A stretch of DNA of 64,000 nucleotides, taken from contig NZ_JAUTAJ010000002.1 of assembly GCF_030818485.1 (NCBI RefSeq), positions 1 through 64,000 on the forward strand. The letters are read 5' to 3'. This DNA is from Pseudoroseomonas cervicalis (GTDB taxonomy: Bacteria; Pseudomonadota; Alphaproteobacteria; Acetobacterales; Acetobacteraceae). The position numbers were made by a program, and so were the translations under genes. The notes under the pieces are model-generated. The model did no database searches. It was given only the letters and a program-made list of their open reading frames with translations, and had not been told where the DNA came from. This document shows positions 8,804 to 17,418 of the stretch, in pieces; within the stretch, counting starts at the first letter, position 1; every line of letters starts with the position of its first letter.

Positions 8804-9789
8804 CGCAGCCCCGCCAGATAGGCGGTGACGGCCTGCAGCTCATCGGCCGCCAGCGGCACCAGCGGCATCAGATTGCCGGGCTTCAGCGTCTGCGGATCGG
8901 CGATCCAGGCGGCGAGCGCGCCGCGTGTCAGCGGCAGCCGCCCCGCCGCCAGCTCCTGGCGCGAGGCCAGATGCGTCAGGTCCGGCCCCAGCGTCCCGGC
9001 CGCCGCGGTGCCGCGCACCGTGTGGCAGGCGGCGCAGGGCCGCGCCTCGAACAGCGCCCGACCGCGCGCCGCCTCGGCCTCCTGCGGCGGCGCGGCGGGG
9101 GCGCGCTGCGCCGCCAGCCAGGCGGCGAAATCCGGCGCCGGCTCGGCCACCACCAGCAGCGCCATATGGGCGTGCTGCAGCCCGCAGAATTCGGCGCATT
9201 GGCCGCGATGGCGGCCGGGCGCGCGGGCCGTCAGCAGCAGGGTGTTGTCGCGGCCGGGGATCATGTCCTGCTTGCCGGCCAGCGCCGGCACCCAGAAGGA
9301 ATGGATGACATCCGCCGCCTCCAGCCGCAGCTGCACCGGGCGGCCGACCGGCAGGCGCAGCTCATTGGCGGTGACGATCTCAGGGCCGCCCTCGGGGTCG
9401 GGGTAGCGGATCTCCCACCACCATTGCAGGCCGCGCAGCGTGACCACCAGCGGCGGCTCGGCGCTGGCATGCAGCGGGCGGGTGGCCAGGTAGCTCGCCA
9501 CCGAGAGGCCGATGACGGTGAGCGCCGTGGCCCCGGTCGCCAGCGCCACCGACAGCCCGGCGCGGCGCCCGGCCTGCGGCCCGGCCGGATGGCGGCGGCG
9601 CCACCACAGCCCGGCGGCCAGCACCAGCAGCACGGCCAGCCAGATGCCGCCCAGCAGCAGGGTGAAGCCATGGAACAGCCGCGCCAGCCCCTCGGCCATC
9701 GGGCCGGCCGGGTCCAGCGCGCCGGGCAGGGTGGTGCAGCCGCCGCAGAGCGGGATCGGCGCCAGCAGGGCGAGGCCGCGCCGCGTCAC
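8800..9789 (-). CDS. ctaC: cytochrome c oxidase subunit II with fused cytochrome c domain
   Basis: A 329-residue caa3-type subunit II. Two transmembrane helices (about residues 42-62 and 83-103) are followed by the aromatic LQWWWEIRYP electron-entry patch and a complete CuA site (His163, Cys198, Glu200, Cys202, His206, Met209). A C-terminal cytochrome c domain has CAACH (Cys252-His256) and Met308 as probable axial ligand. A hydrophobic N-terminus ends in PLCGGC, an imperfect lipobox. It starts at GTG 9789, overlapping the upstream cytochrome gene as GTGA. The layout resembles CoxM of the Bradyrhizobium coxMNOP oxidase. Confidence 0.94.
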   Translation of the reverse strand: MTRRGLALLAPIPLCGGCTTLPGALDPAGPMAEGLARLFHGFTLLLGGIWLAVLLVLAAGLWWRRRHPAGPQAGRRAGLSVALATGATALTVIGLSVASYLATRPLHASAEPPLVVTLRGLQWWWEIRYPDPEGGPEIVTANELRLPVGRPVQLRLEAADVIHSFWVPALAGKQDMIPGRDNTLLLTARAPGRHRGQCAEFCGLQHAHMALLVVAEPAPDFAAWLAAQRAPAAPPQEAEAARGRALFEARPCAACHTVRGTAAAGTLGPDLTHLASRQELAAGRLPLTRGALAAWIADPQTLKPGNLMPLVPLAADELQAVTAYLAGLR

Positions 9790-10364
9790 GGGCGCAGCGG
9801 AAAGCTGGCGGCGGGGGCGCGGTTCTCCGCCGGGCGGGTCTGCGGCCGGTCGCTGCGGCCGGGGGCCGCCGCCTCCACCCGGTAGCCGCCCAGCAGCTGC
9901 ACATAGCCGGCCAGCTGCCAGATCTGCGGCGGCGTCAGCCGCTCGCGGAAGGCGGGCATGCCGCCGGGGCGGCCATCGCGGATGCTGGCATAGAGGCTGG
10001 CCAGATCCGCCCCGTATTGCCACCAGCCATCCAGCAGCGCCGGGCCGCGCCCGGCCACGCCCTGGCCCTCGGCATGGCAGGACTGGCAGCCGAAGCCCTC
10101 GAACAGCCGCTTGCCCTCGGCCAGCTGGTAGGCATTGCGGCGGAACGGGTCGCCGAGCGCCACCAGCACCTCGGGCGGGCGGCCGCCAATGCCGCCGGGC
10201 AGCAGCGCCACCTGGTCCAGCGCGGCGGCGAGGGGCGGATCCTGCCGCGCCTGGCGCTGCTCACGCTTGCAGCCGGCCAGCGCCAGCACCGCCGGCAGCA
10301 GCGCGGCCAGCCACAGCCCGCGCCGCGGGCGCTGGCCGGACACTCCTGGAACGCAACCGGACAT
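9786..10364 (-). CDS. lipoprotein cytochrome c, first gene of the oxidase operon
   Basis: A 192-residue monohaem cytochrome c exported as a lipoprotein: a hydrophobic signal ends in LALAGC, giving lipid attachment at that Cys. The haem site is CQSCH, and GGMPAFRERLT supplies the likely Met ligand. I chose ATG 10364 (behind a GGGGGTGG stretch) over ATG 10397, which would put charged residues ahead of the signal. It leads a seven-gene minus-strand operon and overlaps ctaC by four bases. It probably donates electrons to the oxidase from the periplasmic face. The Pro/Arg-rich C-terminal 30 residues look disordered. Confidence 0.85.
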   Translation of the reverse strand: MSGCVPGVSGQRPRRGLWLAALLPAVLALAGCKREQRQARQDPPLAAALDQVALLPGGIGGRPPEVLVALGDPFRRNAYQLAEGKRLFEGFGCQSCHAEGQGVAGRGPALLDGWWQYGADLASLYASIRDGRPGGMPAFRERLTPPQIWQLAGYVQLLGGYRVEAAAPGRSDRPQTRPAENRAPAASFPLRP

Positions 10365-10465
10365 ACGCTGCCACCCCCATGGCCCGGTCCGCCGCACGCG
10401 CGGCGGACCCTGGCCTTAACCGGGGAGGGCGAAAACGGTTCCGGCGCCGTTTGCGGATCGCCGGC

Positions 10466-11314
10466 TCAGCCGGCGGTGCCGTCCCCCGCCGCATCGGCCT
10501 GGCGGTCCAGATGCTCGGCCAGGCCGGGCGGCAGCTTCAGCCGCTGCGCCAGCGCCTGCAGATAGGCGCGCTCCTCCGGCTGGTCCGGATCCACCGCCAG
10601 GCGGGAGACCAGATACAGCTCCGCCGCCTGTTCCTCGGTGCGGGCGCTGGCGGCGATCTCGCCGGGGCCGATCGCGGCGGAGAGCGCGTCGAAGACGAAG
10701 GCCTTGCCCTCGGCATCCAGCCCCATCGCCTCGACCCGGGCGAAGATGCGCTGATGCTCCGCGGCATCGATATGCCCATCCGCCTTGGCGGCGGCGATCA
10801 TGGCGCGCACCAGCGCCAGCTCGAAGGGCTGGCCATCGGCGGCGGGGGCGGCCGGCGGCAGGTAGCGCGGCTCGACCCGGGCCGCCTCCTGCGGCGTCGC
10901 CACCGGGGCGGAGGCCGGGTTCTGCCCGCTGCGCCAGTTCTCATAGGCGCGGCTGGCCAGCGCGCCCAGCATCGCGGCGGCGCCATGGCTCAGCACGCCG
11001 CCGAAGCCGCCCTTTTTCTTCTTCTTGCCGCCCAGCAGCAGGCCGAGCACGCCGCCCGCCGCCCCGCCGGCGGCGAAGCCGCCCATGCTGCCGAGCCCGC
11101 CGCCGCCCCGGCCGCCGAGCGCCTGCTGCGCCGCCTGGCGCGCCGCCTCGGCCATGCCGCCCAGCCCGGCGCCGAGGCCGCCCGCCGCGCCGCTGGCGGG
11201 CTGGCCGGGATTCAGCCAGGGCGAGGCCCCGCCGGGGCGCGGCGCCGGGGCTTGCCCCTGGCCGGGCGCGCCGGGGCTGAGGAAGCGGTCGAGCAGGGTC
11301 TTGGCGTCGATCAT
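10466..11314 (-). CDS. DUF533 (YebE-like) TerB-fold protein
   Basis: A 282-residue protein of the DUF533/YebE family. A short N-terminal segment (MIDAKTLLDRFL) leads into a long Gly/Ala/Pro-rich region with a low-complexity glycine stretch and GGVLGLLLGGKKKKKGG, then a helical C-terminal TerB-like domain (from about residue 160: LALVRAMIAAAKADGHIDAAE to the end). That AKADGHID motif is the hallmark of the family; its acidic residues resemble a metal site. E. coli YebE is an envelope-stress gene of unknown function. Nothing more specific can be said here. The upstream region carries a 17-base sequence shared with 18.4 kb. Confidence 0.82.
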   Translation of the reverse strand: MIDAKTLLDRFLSPGAPGQGQAPAPRPGGASPWLNPGQPASGAAGGLGAGLGGMAEAARQAAQQALGGRGGGGLGSMGGFAAGGAAGGVLGLLLGGKKKKKGGFGGVLSHGAAAMLGALASRAYENWRSGQNPASAPVATPQEAARVEPRYLPPAAPAADGQPFELALVRAMIAAAKADGHIDAAEHQRIFARVEAMGLDAEGKAFVFDALSAAIGPGEIAASARTEEQAAELYLVSRLAVDPDQPEERAYLQALAQRLKLPPGLAEHLDRQADAAGDGTAG

Positions 11315-11695
11315 GCGCCTGATGTCGGGAGCGCCGGGGCGGCGGACAAGATGGAGAAAGCGTCACCTTTGCGCCAGCGCCGGGCGCTGCCGAGCATAGG
11401 GCCGCAGCGGGGCTGCGGCGCCAAACGCGGTGCCGCCCTTCCGGAGCGGGGCTTCCAACCCGCCCGGCGAAGCGCGGCTCCTGCCCCTGCCCTGCCCGTC
11501 CTGCCCTCCGGCCCCCCCGCCGCCCGGCCCCGCCCCCTCCAGCGGGGCGGCAGGCGTTACCCGGCCGGGACCGTGCTGCCCAGCGCCCCGGGCGGCCGAT
11601 CGGCATTGCCCGCCAACCGTCGCGGCCGCGCGGCATTGAAGAGGGATGCGAAGGCCGAGTGTCGAGGCTTCCGGGCACAATCGATGGAGGATCTG
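11315..11695. other. divergent intergenic region between the DUF533 gene and paoABC
   Basis: These 381 bases hold no convincing gene. They must contain promoters for both flanking units. Visible elements are the 17-base sequence GTCACCTTTGCGCCAGC at 11362-11378 (its reverse complement recurs at 18391-18407), a short stem CCGCCCC/GGGGCGG at 11530-11550, and C-rich low-complexity DNA around 11460-11540. No clear -35/-10 pair was seen. Confidence 0.6.
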
Positions 11696-12343
11696 ATGCG
11701 AAACCCTGACTTCGCAGCGACCAGGCGCGACCTGGTGATCGGCGCCACGGCCTCCGCCGCCGCGGCGGCGTCGGCGCCGTCGCAGGCGCAGCCCATCCCG
11801 GCCACCCCCGACCCTGCCAGCACGGGAGCACCCCCCATGGATGTCAGCTTCACCGTCAATGGCGTGCGGCACAGCCTGTCGCTCGATACCCGCACCACCC
11901 TGCTCGACGCGCTGCGCGAGCATCTGCGGCTGACCGGCAGCAAGAAGGGCTGCGACCATGGCCAGTGCGGCGCCTGCACGGTGATGGTGGGCGGACGGCG
12001 CATCAATGCCTGCCTGAGCCTCGCGGTGATGCATGAGGGCGACGCGATCACCACCATCGAGGGGCTGGGCCAGCCGGACCGGCTGCACCCGATGCAGGCG
12101 GCCTTCGTGAAGCATGATGGCTACCAGTGCGGCTATTGCACGCCGGGGCAGATCTGCTCCGCCGTCGCCGTGCTGGAGGAGATCAGGGCCGGCATCCCGA
12201 GCCACGCCACCGCCGAGCTCGACGCCGCGCCGCGCGTGACGGCGGAGGAGATCCGCGAGCGGATGAGCGGCAATCTCTGCCGCTGCGGCGCCTATTCCAA
12301 CATCGTCGATGCGATCACCGAGGTCGCGGAGCGCCCGGCATGA
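11696..12343 (+). CDS. paoA: periplasmic aldehyde oxidase, 2Fe-2S subunit PaoA
   Basis: A 215-residue iron-sulfur subunit of a periplasmic xanthine-oxidase-family aldehyde oxidoreductase, closely resembling E. coli PaoA. The N-terminus carries a Tat signal ([12 protein letters not shown], then an Ala-rich h-region to QAQP), so the folded complex is exported. Two 2Fe-2S sites are visible: [11 protein letters not shown] plus a later Cys, and CGYCTPGQ with CRCGAY. I chose ATG 11696 because GGAGG lies five bases upstream; ATG 11684 is also in frame. It overlaps paoB as ATGA. The complex oxidises a broad range of aldehydes to acids, mainly as detoxification. Confidence 0.94.
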   Translation: MRNPDFAATRRDLVIGATASAAAAASAPSQAQPIPATPDPASTGAPPMDVSFTVNGVRHSLSLDTRTTLLDALREHLRLTGSKKGCDHGQCGACTVMVGGRRINACLSLAVMHEGDAITTIEGLGQPDRLHPMQAAFVKHDGYQCGYCTPGQICSAVAVLEEIRAGIPSHATAELDAAPRVTAEEIRERMSGNLCRCGAYSNIVDAITEVAERPA

Positions 12344-13290
12344 AGCCCTTCACCTATGAGCGCGCCGCCTCCCCCGCGGCGGCCGCGGCCGCCGCGGCGC
12401 GCCATCCGGGCGCGAAATTCATCGCCGGCGGCACCAATCTCCTCGACCTGATGAAGCTGCAGATCGAGACGCCGGAGCATCTGATCGACGTCAACGGCCT
12501 CGCCCTCGACCGCATCGAGGCCACGCCGGAAGGCGGGCTGCGCATCGGCGCGCTGGTGCGCAACACCGACCTGGCCGCCGATGCGCGGGTGCGGCGCGAC
12601 TACGCCCTGCTCTCCCGCGCCCTGCTGGCCGGCGCCTCGGGCCAGCTGCGCAACAAGGCGACCACGGCGGGCAACCTGCTGCAGCGCACGCGCTGCCCCT
12701 ATTTCTACGACACCAACCAGCCCTGCAACAAACGCCAGCCCGGCAGCGGCTGCGCGGCGATCGGCGGCTACAGCCGCCAGCTCGCGGTCATCGGCCAGAG
12801 CGAGCACTGCATCGCCACCAACCCCTCCGACATGGCGGTGGCGCTGCGCGCGCTGGACGCGGTGGTGGAGACGGTGAAGCCGGATGGCACGACACGCGCC
12901 ATCCCGGTCGCCGAATTCCACCGCCTGCCCGGCGACACGCCGCAGCGCGAGACGGCGCTGGAGACGGGCGAGCTGATCACCGCCGTGACGCTGCCGCCGC
13001 CGGTGGGCGGCGTGCAGATCTACCGCAAGGTGCGCGACCGGGCGTCCTACGCCTTCGCCCTGGTCTCGGTCGGCGTCATCCTGCAGCGCGACGGCACGGG
13101 GCGGGTGGCGCTGGGCGGCGTGGCGCACCGGCCCTGGCGCGTCGAGGCGGCGGAGGCCGAGCTGCGGCGCGGCGCCGGGCCCGCCATGGCCGCGATCCTG
13201 GCCGGTGCCAGGCCCACCGAGGACAATGCCTTCAAGGTGAAGCTGGCGGAACGCACCCTGGCCGCCGTGCTGGCCGAGGCGAGGAGCTGA
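12340..13290 (+). CDS. paoB: periplasmic aldehyde oxidase, FAD subunit PaoB
   Basis: A 316-residue FAD-binding subunit of the molybdopterin dehydrogenase (CO dehydrogenase flavoprotein) family. The [11 protein letters not shown] and [16 protein letters not shown] segments bind FAD. The Cys-rich insertion [20 protein letters not shown], continuing to GCAAIGG, matches the loop that gives E. coli PaoB its unusual 4Fe-4S cluster. It has no signal of its own, as expected for export in a Tat-carried complex with PaoA. It overlaps paoA by four bases and is five bases ahead of paoC. Confidence 0.93.
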   Translation: MKPFTYERAASPAAAAAAAARHPGAKFIAGGTNLLDLMKLQIETPEHLIDVNGLALDRIEATPEGGLRIGALVRNTDLAADARVRRDYALLSRALLAGASGQLRNKATTAGNLLQRTRCPYFYDTNQPCNKRQPGSGCAAIGGYSRQLAVIGQSEHCIATNPSDMAVALRALDAVVETVKPDGTTRAIPVAEFHRLPGDTPQRETALETGELITAVTLPPPVGGVQIYRKVRDRASYAFALVSVGVILQRDGTGRVALGGVAHRPWRVEAAEAELRRGAGPAMAAILAGARPTEDNAFKVKLAERTLAAVLAEARS

Positions 13291-13295
13291 GCGCC

Positions 13296-15488
13296 ATGAA
13301 GTTCGACACCCCCGCCACCACCAACCCGATCGACCAGCTGCGCGTCATCGGCCAGCCGCTCGACCGCATCGACGGCCCGCTGAAGACCACGGGGCGCGCG
13401 CCCTATGCCTATGAGCAGCACGAGGCGGTGCCGGATGCGGCCTATGGCGTCGTGGTCGGCGCCGGCATCGCCAAGGGGCGCATCCGCGGCTTCGACCTGG
13501 CCGCCGCCCGCGCCGCGCCCGGCGTGCTCGCCATCGTGACGCATGAGAATGCCGGCGCGCTCGGCAAGGGCTCGCGCAACACCGCCCGGCTGCTGGGCGG
13601 GCCGGAGGTGGAGCATTACCACCAGGCCATCGCCCTCGTGGTGGCCGAACGCTTCGAGCAGGCGCGCGCCGCGGCGCAGCTGCTGCGCGTCGACTATGCC
13701 GAAGCCGAGGGCGCCTTCGACCTGGCGGCGGCGCGCGACGATGCGGCGAAGGTCCCGCAATCGGCCAGCGCCACCGGCGATTTCGAGGGCGCCTTCGCCC
13801 GGGCGCCGGTGCAGCTCGACGCCACCTACACCACGCCCGACCAGAGCCATGCGATGATGGAGCCGCACGCCTCCATCGCCGCCTGGGAGGGGGACCGGCT
13901 GGTGCTCTGGACCTCCAACCAGATGATCGAATGGGGCGCCGGGGATCTGGCCCGGACGCTGCGGATGCCGCGCGAGAAGGTGCGGCTGATCTCGCCCTTC
14001 ATCGGCGGCGGCTTCGGCGGCAAGCTGTTCCTGCGCGCCGATGCGCTGCTGGCCGCACTCGGCGCGCGGGCGGCGCGGCGGCCGGTGAAGGTGGCGCTGC
14101 AGCGGCCGCTGATGGCCAACAACACCACGCACCGCCCCGCCACCATCCAGCGCATCCGCATCGGGGCGGGCCAGGATGGCCGCATCACCGCGATCGGCCA
14201 TGAGAGCTGGTCCGGCGACCAGAAGGAGGGCGGGCCGGAGACCGCGGTCGACCAGACCCGGCTGCTCTATGCCGGCGCCAACCGGCTGACGCAGCTGCGC
14301 CTGGCGGTGCTGGACCTGCCGGAGGGCAATGCCATGCGCGCCCCCGGCGAGGCGCCGGGGCTGATGGCGCTGGAGATCGCCATGGACGAGATGGCGGAGA
14401 AGCTGGGGATGGACCCGGTGGCGTTCCGCATCCTCAACGACACCCAGGTGGATCCGAACGACCCGCGGCGCCCCTTCTCCCAGCGCCAGCTGGCCGAATG
14501 CCTGCGCCAGGGGGCCGAGCGCTTCGGCTGGGCCCGGCGCAACCCGCGGCCGGGCCAGGCGCGCCAGGGGCGCTGGCTGACCGGCCTGGGCGTCGCGGCG
14601 GGCTTCCGCAACAATCTGGTGATGCGCTCCGGCGCGCGGCTGCGGCTCGACAGCCGGGGCGAGGTCACGGTCGAGACCGACATGACCGATATCGGCACCG
14701 GCAGCTACACCATCATCGCGCAGACGGCGGCGGAGATGATGGGCGTCGGCATCGACAAGGTCACCGTCCGGCTGGGCGATTCCGGCTTCCCGGCCTCGGC
14801 CGGCTCGGGCGGGCAATGGGGCGCCAACAGCGCCACCGCCGGCGTCTACGCCGCCGGCATCCGGCTGCGCGAGGCGGTGGCGCGGAGGCTGGGCTTCAAC
14901 TCCGCCGAGGCGGTCTTCGCCGAAGGGCAGGTGCGCGCCGGCAACCGCAGCGTGCCGCTGGCGCAGGCGGCTGGCCCGGACGGCCTGGTGGCCGAGGACA
15001 GCATCGAATTCGGCGATCTCGCCAAGCGCTACCAGCAATCCACCTTCGCCGGGCATTTCGTCGAGGTGGCGGTGGATGCCGCCACCGGCGAGACGCGCAT
15101 CCGCCGCATGCTGGCGGTCTGCGCCGCCGGGCGCATCCTGAACCCGAAGACGGCGCGCAGCCAGGTGATCGGCGCCATGACCATGGGAGTGGGCGGCGCG
15201 CTGATGGAGGAGCTGGCGGTGGACCGGCGCCGCGGCTTCTTCGTCAACCACGACCTGGCGGGCTATGAGGTGCCGGTGCATGCCGACATCCCGCATCAGG
15301 AGGTGGTCTTCCTCGACGAGACGGATCCGGTCTCCTCGCCGATGAAGGCCAAGGGGGTGGGCGAGCTCGGGCTGTGCGGCGTCGCCGCCGCCATCGCCAA
15401 TGCCGTCTACAACGCCACGGGGGTGCGGGTGCGGGACTATCCGATCACCCTGGACAAGCATCTCGACCGGCTGCCCGGCATGGCGTGA
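13296..15488 (+). CDS. paoC: periplasmic aldehyde oxidase, molybdenum subunit PaoC
   Basis: A 730-residue molybdenum subunit (E. coli PaoC is about 732). It opens with the DQLRVIGQPLDRIDGPLKTT segment of the aldehyde oxidase a/b hammerhead domain, followed by the Moco-binding domains (SPFIGGGFGGKLFLRAD; GTGSYTIIAQTAAEMMG; GQWGANSATAG). The catalytic base is Glu690 in GVGELGLCG. All key regions are intact. The Moco-insertion chaperone PaoD normally encoded next to paoC is missing here; the next gene is a convergent EamA transporter. Confidence 0.94.
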   Translation: MKFDTPATTNPIDQLRVIGQPLDRIDGPLKTTGRAPYAYEQHEAVPDAAYGVVVGAGIAKGRIRGFDLAAARAAPGVLAIVTHENAGALGKGSRNTARLLGGPEVEHYHQAIALVVAERFEQARAAAQLLRVDYAEAEGAFDLAAARDDAAKVPQSASATGDFEGAFARAPVQLDATYTTPDQSHAMMEPHASIAAWEGDRLVLWTSNQMIEWGAGDLARTLRMPREKVRLISPFIGGGFGGKLFLRADALLAALGARAARRPVKVALQRPLMANNTTHRPATIQRIRIGAGQDGRITAIGHESWSGDQKEGGPETAVDQTRLLYAGANRLTQLRLAVLDLPEGNAMRAPGEAPGLMALEIAMDEMAEKLGMDPVAFRILNDTQVDPNDPRRPFSQRQLAECLRQGAERFGWARRNPRPGQARQGRWLTGLGVAAGFRNNLVMRSGARLRLDSRGEVTVETDMTDIGTGSYTIIAQTAAEMMGVGIDKVTVRLGDSGFPASAGSGGQWGANSATAGVYAAGIRLREAVARRLGFNSAEAVFAEGQVRAGNRSVPLAQAAGPDGLVAEDSIEFGDLAKRYQQSTFAGHFVEVAVDAATGETRIRRMLAVCAAGRILNPKTARSQVIGAMTMGVGGALMEELAVDRRRGFFVNHDLAGYEVPVHADIPHQEVVFLDETDPVSSPMKAKGVGELGLCGVAAAIANAVYNATGVRVRDYPITLDKHLDRLPGMA

Positions 15489-15509
15489 GGCAGCCGGCGG
15501 CCCGGGCCC

Positions 15510-16466
15510 TCAGACCACGGCGCGGGCCGCCCGCCGCGGCGCCGGCCGGCGATGCGCGGTAACGCAGAGCACGACGCTCAGCGTCACCAGCACGAAGGCC
15601 AGCACCTCGAGCGGCGTCGGCAGGCGCCGCTCCCAAAGGAAGCCGTAGAGCAGGGCGAACAGCGTCTCGAACAGGATCATCTGCCCGACCAGGGTCAGCG
15701 GCAGCAGCCGGCTCATGCGGTTCCACAGCGCATTGCCCAGGATCGAGGCCAGCACCGCCACCCCGGCCGAGACCGCCAGCAGATGCAGCCAGGGCGCGCC
15801 GCCCGGCGGCGCGGCATGGGCGCCGATCGCCAGCGGCACCAGCAGCAGCGCCTGCGCCCCGGTGACGATGCCGGTCAGCAGGCTCCAATCATGCGCCGAG
15901 ACATGGCCGAGCCGGGCCAGCCAGCGGCTGTTGCCGACCGCATAGGTGGTCCAGGAGAGCAGCGCGCCGATGGCGCAGAGCAGGCCCGTCGCCTGGACCG
16001 CCAGGGAGGACCCCTCGGGGATGGCCAGGGCCTGCCAGCCGATGCAGACGGCGCCCGCCACGCAGAGCAGCAGCGAGGCCGCCAGCCGGCGCAGCGGCAC
16101 CGCCCCCTGGTCGCGGCTGCCGATCACGGTGACGGCGACGGGCAGGAAGCCGATCACCAGCGAGGTCATGGCGATTCCGCCCAGCTGCACCGCGCTGGAG
16201 AGCAGGATGTAGTAGAGGGTGTTGCCGGTGAGGGCGAGCCAGGCCAGCGCCAGCCATTCGCGCCGGCCGAGCCGGCCGGCCAGGGCGCGCCAGCGCGGCA
16301 GCAGCAGCACCGCCGAGATCAGCCCGTAGCAGGCATAGCGGCCGATGGTCAGCTCGAGCGGGCTGAACTGCCGCGCCAGCTCCGGCGCCAGGAAGACCAG
16401 CCCCCAGAGCGCGCCCGCCGCCATGCCGCAGGCAATGCCCGCCACCGTCCGTCGCTGATCCGCCAT
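15510..16466 (-). CDS. EamA/DMT family transporter
   Basis: A 318-residue inner-membrane protein of the drug/metabolite transporter superfamily with about ten hydrophobic helices in two EamA repeats (GAAAGALWGLVF-like start at residue 10, second repeat from about 165 with ALLSWTTYAVGN). Members export amino acids, metabolites or drugs. The next minus-strand gene upstream is an AraC-type regulator, a pairing commonly seen for exporter control. The substrate is unknown. Confidence 0.85.
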   Translation of the reverse strand: MADQRRTVAGIACGMAAGALWGLVFLAPELARQFSPLELTIGRYACYGLISAVLLLPRWRALAGRLGRREWLALAWLALTGNTLYYILLSSAVQLGGIAMTSLVIGFLPVAVTVIGSRDQGAVPLRRLAASLLLCVAGAVCIGWQALAIPEGSSLAVQATGLLCAIGALLSWTTYAVGNSRWLARLGHVSAHDWSLLTGIVTGAQALLLVPLAIGAHAAPPGGAPWLHLLAVSAGVAVLASILGNALWNRMSRLLPLTLVGQMILFETLFALLYGFLWERRLPTPLEVLAFVLVTLSVVLCVTAHRRPAPRRAARAVV

Positions 16467-16515
16467 GCGTCCCTCCCGGCCGAGGCCATAGCCGATCCCG
16501 CCGCGGCGGTCTTGC

Positions 16516-17282
16516 TCAGCCCTCGCGCGGTTTGGGCCCGGACTCCTGCGCCTGGCGGCGATAGGCGGCCGGGGTCAGCCCCGTCGCCCGGCGCATCGCC
16601 CGCGTCAGGGCGCTCTGGTCGGCATAGCCGCCGCGATGGGCGATCTCGGCGATGGACAGGCGGGAGCCGGCCAGCCATTCGCGCACCCGGCCGAGGCGCA
16701 GCCCGGCCAGCCAGGCGCGCGGCGTGCTGTCCAGCTCGGCGCGGAACAGCGCGTGCAGGCGGCTGACGCTGAGCCCGGCGCGCGCCGCCATGCCGGCGGC
16801 GGTCCAGGGTGCGAAGGGCTCGGCCTCCAGCGCCGCCAGCAGCCCGGCCAGCCGGGCGCCGGGCGCGGCGCCGCCGCCGGAGAGCGCGTCCAGCAGCAGC
16901 GGCATCCATTGCGCCACCGTCTCCGGCCGCGCCCGGTCGCGCGACAGCGACAGGCCCATATAGCCGATCAGGCTGGCGGCCTCGCGGCCCAGCGGGCGCA
17001 CCCCGGGCGCGCGGCCAGCCGCTCGGCGCCGTCCGGGCCCAGGCAGGCGGGGTCGAAATCGACCACCAGCACCCGGTTGGCCTGCCGGCTGGCCTGCTCA
17101 TGCCGCGTCGCGCGGTCGACGAAGCCGGCCAGGCCCGGGCTCAGCACCGCCTCCCGCCCGCCGATATCCATCGACACGGCGCCTTCCAGCGGCAGCACGA
17201 GCTGGGCGAAATCATGCAGATGGACGCTGGACTCCGCCCCGTAGGAGCGGATCCAGACCTGGGCTGGCACGGATCCGAGCAT
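16516..17282 (-). pseudogene. AraC-family regulator split by a single-base frameshift
   Basis: Two minus-strand frames together make one AraC-type regulator. The upstream part (from ATG 17282, MLGSVPAQVWIRSYG) encodes a cupin-like sensor domain with HLHDFAQLVLPLEGAVSMDI and runs to LAARPG. The downstream part continues with VRPLGREAASLIGYMGLSL and ends with the two-helix DNA-binding domain (MAARAGLSVSRLHALFRAEL; IAEIAHRGGYADQSALTRAM). The frames meet at the C4G3 run at 17001-17007. Adding one base there would restore a protein of about 255 residues, normal for the family. It is either a real inactivating deletion or a sequencing error in a homopolymer. ATG 17294 is an alternative start. Confidence 0.8.
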
Positions 17283-17364
17283 GCCGCATCCCATAGCACC
17301 GCCGGGCCCCGGCATCACCTGCCATGCGCTTCCCTTCCGCGCCGGCCCCCTTTCGCGCAGGCCC

Positions 17365-17376
17365 CTTTCGCGAAAG
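17365..17376. promoter_or_regulatory. 12-bp perfect palindrome in a divergent promoter region
   Basis: CTTTCGCGAAAG is a perfect palindrome located 43 bases before the 2-hydroxyacid dehydrogenase start and about 80 bases before the AraC-type gene. A half copy (CCCCCTTTCGCGCAG) precedes it at 17347-17360. It could be an operator for the AraC protein or another regulator; no experiment or homology supports this. Confidence 0.3.
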
Positions 17377-17418
17377 CCGGGGCTTCGCCACCCTGGGCGC
17401 CGGCAAGGGAGACGAGAG

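Noticed and set aside
9512..11683. Plus-strand open frame running into paoA, suggesting a giant fusion protein
   Set aside because: The upstream part is antisense to ctaC and the DUF533 gene and has no recognisable domain; paoA has its own GGAGG-preceded start and Tat signal.
13047..15461. Long minus-strand open frame opposite paoC
   Set aside because: Typical antisense shadow rich in Arg, His and Gln; paoC is intact and conserved.
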